Shown one piece after another: positions 33,829 through 40,050 of a stretch of DNA of 40,050 nt. The notes beneath the pieces are model-generated. The model saw only the letters and a program-made list of their open reading frames with translations. It was not told the DNA's origin and did not search any database. The translations under genes were made by a program, and so were the position numbers. Position 1 is the stretch's first letter. Each line of letters begins with the position of its first letter. Origin of the DNA: Paenibacillus koleovorans NBRC 103111. GTDB taxonomy: Bacteria; Bacillota; Bacilli; Paenibacillales; NBRC-103111. The DNA is taken from positions 1 through 40,050 of the forward strand of contig NZ_BIMA01000062.1 in assembly GCF_004000845.1 (NCBI RefSeq). The letters are read 5' to 3'.

Positions 33829-33996
33829 CCCACCTACTGCTTATTGCACCAACTAGACTTATCCCCACCAGGTAACTAATCAGATCTTGCGTCGTCTGTT
33901 GTCGAGCGACCTCTGCCATATAGAACAATTTAACTTCCCTTATCTACCCCACTACTGCTCTTTCCACCAACTAGACTTATCCCCACCAAGTAATTC
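33829..33996. repeat. Two imperfect direct repeats of about 50 bp
   Basis: Copies at about 33829-33878 and 33947-33996 share CTACTGC, then CACCAACTAGACTTATCCCC and ACCARGTAA, 118 bases apart. They are noncoding. No gene is evident anywhere in 33693-34533. Confidence 0.75.
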
Positions 33997-34094
33997 TCCC
34001 CTACGTAGGTTATCGCGGGGCGTTCCGCCACCATGGCGCTCTCCTTAACCTCTCGCCTACCGTCCTTTCACGCCGCCTTTCGCATGCGTTCCGC

Positions 34095-34318
34095 CAGATG
34101 TATATGATTTGTACAACTAGGCGCCAAAATCAGCTTTTTTCGGACTCAGATGTACAAGATTTGTACGGCTGGCCCTGCTTTTGATCTTTCAGATGTCCAT
34201 TTTTTATACTTTGGCTGCGAAAATAGCCTGCTTTTGGGTGCAGTTGTACAAATCCTCTACATCTGCAGCCGATTTTGAGGCATTTTGAGCTTCAGATGTA
34301 GAATTGTTGTACATCTGA
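34095..34318. repeat. Tandem array of degenerate TGTACA hairpin repeats, about 50-bp period
   Basis: Units begin at 34095, 34147, 34190, 34240 and 34293 (steps of 52, 43, 50 and 53). The motif is CAGATGTACAAGATTTGTAC with variants. The fourth reads in reverse (GTTGTACAAATCCTCTACAT), and the fifth is an inverted repeat, CAGATGTA (34293-34300) with TACATCTG (34310-34317). Stretches like AAAATCAGCTTTTTT separate units. No coding potential. Confidence 0.7.
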
Positions 34319-34507
34319 TTCGAAACGTGGTGAGCTCCCGCCACGGGAGCGGCCCCTGTGACTCTGGGTTCAGGGTACGAGAGGTTGTGCGCCTAACGTG
34401 GGGGTTCGAGTCAGAGTTACGCCTAAACCGCTCTACTGGCTGCCATTCTCCAAGTAACTATTATGCTTGCTCTTCCACAAGGAGCGGAGGCAGAGCGACT
34501 GGCGTTC

Positions 34508-34535
34508 GATTGTTTGCGGTTTTCCGCATACAATC
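34508..34535 (-). other. Hairpin overlapping the sulfatase stop codon
   Basis: GATTGTTTGCGG (34508-34519) and CCGCATACAATC (34524-34535) pair at 11 of 12 positions around TTTT. It spans the stop codon at 34534-34536. No T-run follows on the minus strand, so it may protect the 3' end or serve as a weak terminator. Confidence 0.5.
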
Positions 34536-36108
34536 ACTCCGCCGCGAGCGCCGCCTTTACGAGCGGGTCGCCAATGTGCAGCTGCCACCCGCGCAGCGCT
34601 TGCTCAAGCCGGGCTCGCTCGGCTTGCCGCTCCGGTGCGGAGACGAGGTTGATCGTCTCCCAAGGATCGCGGTGCAGGTCGAACAACTGCACCGTATCTG
34701 TGCCGCTGCCTGACGCGGCCGAGCGGAAGTAGCGGATCAGCTTCCAGCGGCCGTCGCTCGCCATCCGCTGCAGGTCCTTGTACGCCGCGAATACGTACTC
34801 GCGGCCGCCGTACCCGGCCTCGCTCCGCATCAGCGGGACGAGGCTGCGGCCTTCCGCCGTCTTAGGCAGCGGCACGCCCGCCAGCTCGCACACGGTGGGC
34901 ATAATGTCGAGCTGGCAAGCCAGCTCCTCGACCACCGCACCGCGCGGCAAACCCGGGCCCGCTACAACAAGCGGCGTATGGATGCTGTGCTCGTACAGGT
35001 TCTGCTTGCCGAGCAAGCCGTGCTGTCCGAGCGCCAGTCCATGGTCGGCCGTGTATACAACAAACGTCTCCCTGCCAGCACCCGCATCGTCGCCTGAGTC
35101 AGCACAAGCGCTCACAGCCTCACCAGCACCGCTTGCACCATCATCCGCACCTGCACCCGCCTCGCCTACACCCGCACCACCATCGCCTTCGCCGCCCTCA
35201 CCCTCCCGTTCCGCTACCGCCTCGCCTGCACCAATCCCACCATCATTACCTTCACCGCCACCCCCGCCATCCCGCTCCGCAATCGCCTCCACGATCCGCC
35301 CGATCTGCGCATCCAGGTGGCTGATCATGCCGTAATAGTCGGCCAGCTCCGCGCGAATCGACTCGGGCGTACGCGGCAGCGGAGCGAGCAGCTCGTCGCG
35401 GACGTCCAGCTCGCCGTTGTCGAACGGATGCCGCTCGGCATAGTTCGACGGCAGCGGCAGGTTGTCCGCGCGGTACATCGCCGCGTAAGCCGGCGGCGGC
35501 GTGCGAGGATCATGCGGCGCGGTGAACGCGACGTACAGCAAATACGGCTCCTCCCCTTGGTAGGAGCGAATCCAATCGACGGCGGCGTCGGCGAACAGCT
35601 CGGTGGAGTACGTCTCGCTCACCTCAGCCGCCTCATCGGAGTACTCGCCCGTCGAGTCATACCCATGGACGGGCAGCCCGACGTGGTCGCCCATACCGCC
35701 GAAGAAAATCGCCGCCCCGTCGGTGAAGCTGCGCGCGAAGCTCGCCTTGCCGTTGTGCCACTTGCCGATGCCGCATGTCCGGTAGCCGGACTCCCGCAGC
35801 GTCTCGGGAAACGTCGGCAGCGCGGGATCCAAATTCCACAGCTCCCGGTTCTCGGTTTCCGCGAGCCCGATGCTGCGCATGCCGGATCCCGTCGCCCGGA
35901 ACGGCTGCACGCCCGTCAGCAGGCAAGCCCGGCTCGGCACGCAGAGAGCGGCGGTCTGTCCGCCCATGATATACATCGATTGGAACAAGGCGCCTTGCGC
36001 CGCCAACCGGTCGAGCACAGGCGTCCGCACATCCGGATTCCCATAGGCGCCAATACCGTCGAAGCGATGATCGTCGGCGATCAGAAAGACGAGATTCGGT
36101 CGTTTCAT
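34534..36108 (-). CDS. Sulfatase, formylglycine-dependent (alkaline phosphatase superfamily), with Gly-rich insert
   Basis: Removes sulfate esters from a carbohydrate. Metal-binding N-terminus NLVFLIADDH (D12, D13). The sulfatase signature is C56-V-P-S-R with downstream ACLLTG, where Cys56 must be oxidised to formylglycine. Also present are GKWHNG, TAPHDPRTPP and TADHGLALGQHGLLGKQNLYEH. The tail GRWKLIRY and LFDLHRDPWETINL is typical. Between about residues 278 and 345, just before ETFVVYTADHG, lies a Gly/Ala/Glu/Asp-rich insert where relatives have a short loop. There is no signal peptide, so it acts on imported sugars. ATG 36108 has AGGAGG about 9 bases upstream; the open frame to 36153 lacks one. 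It is the last gene of the operon binding protein, permease, permease, sulfatase. No formylglycine-generating enzyme is in the window. Confidence 0.92.
   Translation of the reverse strand: MKRPNLVFLIADDHRFDGIGAYGNPDVRTPVLDRLAAQGALFQSMYIMGGQTAALCVPSRACLLTGVQPFRATGSGMRSIGLAETENRELWNLDPALPTFPETLRESGYRTCGIGKWHNGKASFARSFTDGAAIFFGGMGDHVGLPVHGYDSTGEYSDEAAEVSETYSTELFADAAVDWIRSYQGEEPYLLYVAFTAPHDPRTPPPAYAAMYRADNLPLPSNYAERHPFDNGELDVRDELLAPLPRTPESIRAELADYYGMISHLDAQIGRIVEAIAERDGGGGGEGNDGGIGAGEAVAEREGEGGEGDGGAGVGEAGAGADDGASGAGEAVSACADSGDDAGAGRETFVVYTADHGLALGQHGLLGKQNLYEHSIHTPLVVAGPGLPRGAVVEELACQLDIMPTVCELAGVPLPKTAEGRSLVPLMRSEAGYGGREYVFAAYKDLQRMASDGRWKLIRYFRSAASGSGTDTVQLFDLHRDPWETINLVSAPERQAERARLEQALRGWQLHIGDPLVKAALAAE
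35073..35275 (-). repeat. Glycine/glutamate-rich low-complexity coding insert in the sulfatase
   Basis: About 65 residues of repeated GEGG, GAGEA and AGADD motifs, encoded by G-rich codons on the minus strand. The frame is intact. Similar in composition to the inserts in the heparinase-type lyase at 3962-6379, although the proteins are unrelated. Confidence 0.7.
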
Positions 36109-36154
36109 CGGGACAAGCCTCCTAAGTAGTCCATCCAAGAAATTGAACCTCAAC

Positions 36155-36943
36155 TTACTTCAAAGCCCCGCTCGTCAGCCCTCGTTGCAAATACTTTTGG
36201 CCGAACAAATACAGTACGACGATCGGCACGCTCATAAGCACCATCGCGGCGAATACTTTGTTGTAATCCGCCGTGTATTCCTCAATGAAGTACTGCGGCG
36301 CCATTGTGATCGTCAGCATCGACTTGTCGTTAATAAAAGCAAGCGGCATCAAATATTCGTTCCAGGAATGCAGAAACACGATAATCCCCGCCGTCGCCAG
36401 GATCGGTACGCCAAGCGGCAGAATGATGCGCACGAATTGACTCATTGTCCCCGCTCCGTCGATTCTGGCCGCTTCGAACAGCTCGTTCGGAATTTCGTCG
36501 AAGAAATTACGAGTGATGAGCAGCGCGAACGGCGCCATAAGCGCGACCTCCGGGCCGATCAGCGACATGTACGAATTCATCCAGCCCAGTCCCTTGATCG
36601 TCTGGAACAGCGGGACGAGCATCGCCGACGCCGGGATCATCATGCCGACCAGCGCGAGATTGAACAACAGATGGCGTCCGGGGAATTTCATTTTGCTGAA
36701 CCCGAACGCCGCCAACGCCACGACAATCAACAGAATCGACACCACGCAGACCGCTACGATCACAGAGTTGATCAGGAAACGAGGAAACAGGTCCAGCCGG
36801 ATCACCGCATCGTAATTGCCCCAGCCGGCGCCGTCCCATGAATACCACAGCAGATAGGCGAGCGGCACCGCCCAGATGAGGGACAGCACGGTCAGCATCG
36901 TATAGACGGACAGCTTCTCGCCGAGCTTCAATTTGCCGAACAT
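36155..36943 (-). CDS. Carbohydrate ABC transporter permease, MalG type (third importer)
   Basis: Channel subunit of the importer encoded with the sulfatase. Membrane segments begin near residues 12-34; the EAA loop EAARIDGAGTMSQFVRIILPLGVP is canonical and the end YLFGQKYLQRGLTSGALK is typical of MalG-like CUT1 permeases. The 262-residue length is at the short end of normal. GAAGGTGA lies 6 bases before ATG 36943. It starts 4 bases after the stop of the MalF-type gene and ends 46 bases before the sulfatase start, so translation coupling is likely. Confidence 0.93.
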   Translation of the reverse strand: MFGKLKLGEKLSVYTMLTVLSLIWAVPLAYLLWYSWDGAGWGNYDAVIRLDLFPRFLINSVIVAVCVVSILLIVVALAAFGFSKMKFPGRHLLFNLALVGMMIPASAMLVPLFQTIKGLGWMNSYMSLIGPEVALMAPFALLITRNFFDEIPNELFEAARIDGAGTMSQFVRIILPLGVPILATAGIIVFLHSWNEYLMPLAFINDKSMLTITMAPQYFIEEYTADYNKVFAAMVLMSVPIVVLYLFGQKYLQRGLTSGALK

Positions 36944-36947
36944 CCGG

Positions 36948-37889
36948 TCACCTTCTCGCCTTGTTATAGGATTTGACTTGGAACGCCGTATAGACGAATG
37001 CGATCAGCACCATCAGCACGGAAATCGCGGCACTGTAGCCTTGATTGAACTCGAGCAGCGCCTTCTTGAACACCAGCGTCGAGATGAGCTCGGTCGCACC
37101 GCCGGGACCGCCTACCGTCATGACCCAGACGAGCTCGAACACCTTGAGCGCGGCGATGACGCCAAGAATCATGAGTGTCATATGCGTACCCTTCAGCATA
37201 GGGAAAATAATCCGCGTGCTCTGCCGGAACAGCCCCGCCCCGTCGATCCGCGCCGCTTCGAACACTTCGCCGTCAATATTGAGAATGCTCGTATAATACA
37301 GCAGCATATAGAAGCCGACATGGCCGTAGATGTACACCGCCGCCAAGCTGTTCAGCGCCGTCTCCTTGGACCCGATCCATTGGCGAGTGAGGGCATCGAG
37401 GCCGATCGCGCGCAGCGTCTCGTTCAGCAGCCCGAAATTCGGCTCGTAGATCATCTGGAACGTGATGCCGATGACGACGACCGCCATGACGTACGGCAGG
37501 AAGAACAGCGCCTTCGCCACGCTGACAAGCCGTTTGACGCTGTGGAGCAGAATCGCCATGACGAAGCCGATCAGCATCGAGCCCGGGATGGACACGAGGA
37601 GAAATTGCAGCGTATGCTGCAAGGCGTCGTGGACGAGCGGATCCTGCACCATATCGGTGTAGTTGCGGAGGCCGATGAATTTTTTGTCGCCGATGCCGTC
37701 CCATTTGAAGAAGCTGATGTAGAAATTGTAGCCGATGCCCCAAAAAATAAAGGCGCCGAGCAGCGCATACAACGGTAAAATGTAGGCGTACCCCGACCAA
37801 TCGATGCCCCGCCGCCTTTTGAAGTTGCCCTTGTGTTCGAGGTCCGCCGCTGCAGTAGGGGAAGGACTCGATGTCCAGTCGACCATCAT
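36948..37889 (-). CDS. Carbohydrate ABC transporter permease, MalF type (third importer)
   Basis: Partner channel subunit. It has a basic cytoplasmic N-terminus (HKGNFKRRRGIDWSGYAYILP), a first membrane helix at about residues 35-57, several further helices, and EAA loop EAARIDGAGLFRQSTRIIFPMLKG. VMTVGGPGGATELIST and NQGYSAAISVLMVLI near the end are the usual MalF-type motifs. Consecutive ATG codons at 37889 and 37886 follow GGAGAG by 4 and 7 bases; either may be used. An upstream TTG at 37904 overlaps the ribosome binding site and is rejected. A small CCGCC/GGCGG hairpin lies in the gap after the binding-protein gene and may reduce read-through into the permeases. Confidence 0.93.
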   Translation of the reverse strand: MMVDWTSSPSPTAAADLEHKGNFKRRRGIDWSGYAYILPLYALLGAFIFWGIGYNFYISFFKWDGIGDKKFIGLRNYTDMVQDPLVHDALQHTLQFLLVSIPGSMLIGFVMAILLHSVKRLVSVAKALFFLPYVMAVVVIGITFQMIYEPNFGLLNETLRAIGLDALTRQWIGSKETALNSLAAVYIYGHVGFYMLLYYTSILNIDGEVFEAARIDGAGLFRQSTRIIFPMLKGTHMTLMILGVIAALKVFELVWVMTVGGPGGATELISTLVFKKALLEFNQGYSAAISVLMVLIAFVYTAFQVKSYNKARR

Positions 37890-38011
37890 GATTCTCTCCT
37901 TCAACGAAGCCGTCCCGGAGCCTCCGCCGTCTGGCGGCTAGTGGCTGTTGGCTGATGGCGATGGCCTGCCAAGCTGGCGGCGAAGTCACCGGGACTAGAA
38001 TGGACTTGCGA

Positions 38012-39361
38012 TTAGCGCTCGATTTTTTCCGAAACCTTTTGGATTTCCTTAAGGGCGGCGTCAGGGGTCAGCTCGCCCGTGGCCATCTTCTGCATATTGA
38101 GGTAGATGCCTTGGGTCAGCTCCGGATACGGCATGAAACGTACGCCCGCGGAGTTTTTCTCGGCCAGCTCGACGACCAGATCGGCGCCTGCCTTGGAGAT
38201 GTCCGCCTTGAGCAGCGAGTTGTCGGAGGTCATGCCCTTCTTCACCGGCAAGAACAAAAGCGACTTCGCTTCGATCTGCTGGTAGTCGCCCATCGTCATG
38301 AACTCGATGAACTTCCAGGCGGCGTCCTTCTTCTTGGAATCTTTGTTGATGCCGAGCGGGAGGTCGGCGTTCACTTGCACGACCGGCTTCGAGCCGTTGA
38401 CCGAAGGAACCGGAATGACGCCGTAGTTGCCGCTGTCCTGGAATTGTTTGATCCAGTTGACCGTCCAGCCGCCGACAACGATCATCGGGAATTGTTTGTT
38501 TTTGAAGAACAGGTCGGTAAGCTGCGGACTGAACGCTATGGTCAGGTTGCCGTCCTGCACGATTTTGTCGGTGTAGAAGCTCTTGAACATTTGCGCGGCC
38601 TTGAGGATGTCCGGGTCGGTGAACGGGATTTTGTTCTCCGCCGCTTGGTACAGCTTGCCCGGTGCGACTTGGTTCACGATGTTGAAGAAGAAGTCGTTGA
38701 AGGACGAGTCCTTGCCGCCCGGGAAGCCGAGGCGAGGGATGACGCCTTCGAGCTTGGCGTCTTCGAACTTCTTCAGCACGGCCTTCAGCTCATCGAGCGT
38801 CTTAGGCGGCTCTACGCCGACCTTCTTGAACATGTCGACGTTATAGACGATGACTGGGGTGGCGCTGATGCCGGTCGGCAGCAGCCTGTAATTCAGGCCC
38901 TCGACCTGCTTGAGCGGCTCTTGCTTGAACATGCCCTTCCAATCCTTGCCCCAAGCCTTCTCGGCGAATGGCGCTAGCGGCTCCAGGGCGGACACGTACT
39001 TGGGCGCATTCGCCAACTCGAAGCCCATCACGTCGGGCGCCGTGCCGGACTGGATGGCGATCTTGATCTTCTGCGCGTAGTCTTGCGAGCTGAAGCTGGA
39101 GAAGTTGACCTTGATGTTCGGGTACTTGGCCGCAAACTTCTGCTCGAGCTCCTTCCACTCTTCCGCGTTGGGCGCCCAGGCCCAGAACTCGATCGTTTCT
39201 TGCTTCGCTTCCGTCGGCGACGGCGAAGCGGACTTGGTCGGCTCTGTCGAGCTACCGCCGGTGCCGCCGGTGCCAGTGCCTCCCGATGAGCTGCAGCCGA
39301 TTAAAGCGAAAACCGTCGCCAAGCTGATGATCGCCGAGGCGAAACTTTTTTTGTTGAACAT
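38012..39361 (-). CDS. Extracellular solute-binding lipoprotein, family 1 (third importer)
   Basis: Captures a sugar or oligosaccharide for the third importer. Lipoprotein signal with lipobox LIGC (Cys23), then a Gly/Ser/Thr-rich linker. The family-1 fold is recognisable from ETIEFWAWAPNAEEWKELEQ, PNIKVNFSSFSSQDY, SGTAPDVMGFE, NVDMFKKVGVEPPKTLDEL and FPMIVVGGWTVNW. The 449-residue length is typical of CUT1 binding proteins. This is a different family from the larger LplA-like proteins elsewhere in the window. ATG 39361 has GGGAGGGG about 9 bases upstream. It is the first gene of a four-gene operon ending in a sulfatase, suggesting a sulfated ligand. The promoter region carries the ROK-type operator and a cre-like box. 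Confidence 0.94.
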   Translation of the reverse strand: MFNKKSFASAIISLATVFALIGCSSSGGTGTGGTGGSSTEPTKSASPSPTEAKQETIEFWAWAPNAEEWKELEQKFAAKYPNIKVNFSSFSSQDYAQKIKIAIQSGTAPDVMGFELANAPKYVSALEPLAPFAEKAWGKDWKGMFKQEPLKQVEGLNYRLLPTGISATPVIVYNVDMFKKVGVEPPKTLDELKAVLKKFEDAKLEGVIPRLGFPGGKDSSFNDFFFNIVNQVAPGKLYQAAENKIPFTDPDILKAAQMFKSFYTDKIVQDGNLTIAFSPQLTDLFFKNKQFPMIVVGGWTVNWIKQFQDSGNYGVIPVPSVNGSKPVVQVNADLPLGINKDSKKKDAAWKFIEFMTMGDYQQIEAKSLLFLPVKKGMTSDNSLLKADISKAGADLVVELAEKNSAGVRFMPYPELTQGIYLNMQKMATGELTPDAALKEIQKVSEKIER

Positions 39362-39442
39362 TGCGAATACCCCTCCCTATGGTCTGTGAATCGAACATAA
39401 CTCGGTGAAGCCGTCCGTCTGTCCCACAAGCTGTGCAAATCT

Positions 39443-39456
39443 TGCATGCGCTTACA
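39443..39456 (-). promoter_or_regulatory. cre-like box upstream of the third importer operon
   Basis: TGCATGCGCTTACA matches the cre consensus at 12 of 14 positions, 82 bases before the binding-protein start and downstream of the predicted promoter. Confidence 0.5.
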
Positions 39457-39528
39457 AAAGTTGCTCGAGCTACTGGAGCTGCGTGCTTCTTCCCCCCTCG
39501 AACTACTACATAGCCGGTTTTTGTCTGC

Positions 39529-39555
39529 TATTTAATATTGACTCTATACTAAAGA
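39529..39555. promoter_or_regulatory. Palindromic operator, second copy of the ROK-type site
   Basis: TATTTAATAT (39529-39538) and ATACTAAAGA (39546-39555) form an imperfect inverted repeat with a 7-base centre. It is the same design as 31115-31141 (TATTTAGTAT, 7 bases, ATACTAAATA) and lies immediately downstream of a TTGACA element in both places. Confidence 0.65.
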
Positions 39556-39580
39556 TGATCGTTTTATGCCTAATTGTCAA
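39553..39580 (-). promoter_or_regulatory. Promoter of the third importer operon
   Basis: On the minus strand: a perfect TTGACA (39580-39575), a 16-base spacer and a weak TCATCT (39558-39553) directly abutting the operator. The -10 is poor, but the layout matches the fucosidase promoter. Confidence 0.45.
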
Positions 39581-39605
39581 GAAGGAAATGAAGAAAAAAA
39601 GGCAA

Positions 39606-39636
39606 AAAAGTGCGTTTTTTAGTAAAACGCACTTTT
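39606..39636. terminator. Bidirectional terminator
   Basis: AAAAGTGCGTTTT (39606-39618) pairs with AAAACGCACTTTT (39624-39636), with A- and T-rich flanks on both sides. It insulates the third importer operon from whatever lies to the right. Confidence 0.8.
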
Positions 39637-39740
39637 CAAAGGCATGTCTATTTATGATATAAAATATACAAATTAGCGGAATCTTGTCTGGTCAGCGCGA
39701 ATAGCGGGGCTGCAGTGCGAAGGGAAGCCAGCATCTCTGC

Positions 39741-40050
39741 CTAAGCACAACAATTTTCGTGCTTACAGCACGCCGAGAGGCCCCGCACACTGGCTAAGCA
39801 CGAAAATCGTGCTTACAGCTCGCCGAACAGCTCCGTGACTTCGCCTAAGCACAATCGTGCTTACAGCACGCTGAGCGATCCCGCGACGCTGGCTAAGCAC
39901 GAAATTGTGCTTACAGCTCGCCGAACAGCTCCGTGACACTGGCAAAGCATGAAAAAATCGAGCTTTGAGCTCGCCGAGCGGCCCCGCGACATTGGCTAAG
40001 CACGAAAGTTTACTAACTCGAAACTCGAGCTCCGACTGGTGCTGAGAGGT
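39741..40050. repeat. Tandem array of TAAGCAC/GTGCTTA hairpin repeats, 48-53-bp period, reaching the window edge
   Basis: Units begin CTAAGCAC at 39741, 39794, 39845, 39893 and 39996, with a variant, CAAAGCAT, at 39943. In units 1-4 TAAGCAC pairs with GTGCTTA across 4-10 variable bases; in unit 5 both arms change together (CAAAGC with GCTTTG). The remainder of each unit is close to ACAGCWCGCCGAGCRGCYCC, then GYGACNCTGG. Unit 6 is degenerate. No coding sequence is apparent. The array may continue beyond the window. Confidence 0.85.

Noticed and set aside
34285-34732. Small plus-strand open frames left of the sulfatase
   Set aside because: They run through the repeat array or lie antisense to the sulfatase 3' end, with no homology-like motifs.
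39741-40050. Possible CRISPR array at the right edge
   Set aside because: The repeat-to-repeat intervals are similar to each other over their whole length, so there are no unique spacers, and no cas genes are present.

Overview
This is a Gram-positive, moderately GC-rich window that looks like Paenibacillus or a close relative. The reasons are strong GGAGG-type ribosome binding sites with frequent TTG and GTG starts, LplB/LplC/LplA-type sugar ABC modules without an ATPase gene, a very large AraC regulator with two membrane helices, SLH-anchored secreted enzymes, cre-like boxes, and a futalosine-pathway gene (mqnC). No rRNA, tRNA, insertion sequence or CRISPR array was seen. Genus is inferred from these features, not from a database search.

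Layout. (1) 1-8700, plus strand: two permeases and a solute-binding lipoprotein, then two cytoplasmic heparinase II/III-type lyases. The first permease and the binding protein each sit behind the same promoter/cre-like cassette. (2) 9075-16123: mixed genes. These are a MOSC protein that appears to start at ATC, a small lipoprotein, a secreted GH5 glycanase, mqnC, a GT2 glycosyltransferase and an aldo/keto reductase. (3) 16222-22321: a second ABC module (permease, permease, binding protein) on the minus strand, divergent from its likely AraC-type regulator. (4) 22342-30797, minus strand: an uncharacterised glycosidase-like barrel protein, a 1.6-kaa secreted double beta-helix protein with three SLH domains, and a secreted GH29 alpha-L-fucosidase-like enzyme. 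(5) 31268-32455: a ROK regulator divergent from the fucosidase. (6) 32456-34533: a repeat-rich region with one probably truncated membrane-protein gene and gene debris. (7) 34534-39361, minus strand: a third ABC module (binding protein, permease, permease) followed by a sulfatase. (8) 39606-40050: a terminator and a tandem hairpin-repeat array.

How it works together (inference). The window encodes cell-surface polymer cleavage (SLH beta-helix protein, GH5, GH29), three oligosaccharide importers, and cytoplasmic finishing enzymes (two heparinase-type lyases and a sulfatase). That fits use of an acidic, sulfated and possibly fucose-containing polysaccharide. A TTGACA promoter followed directly by a TATTTARTAT-N7-ATACTAAA palindrome occurs both upstream of the fucosidase and upstream of the transporter/sulfatase operon, so the ROK protein between them is the natural candidate regulator. 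Cre-like boxes lie upstream of at least five transcription units.

The least explained signals are three unrelated families of degenerate hairpin-like noncoding repeats (at 8761-8960 and 32590-32780, at 34095-34318, and at 39741-40050). All have a spacing near 50 bp. Glycine-rich low-complexity insertions also interrupt two unrelated enzymes.
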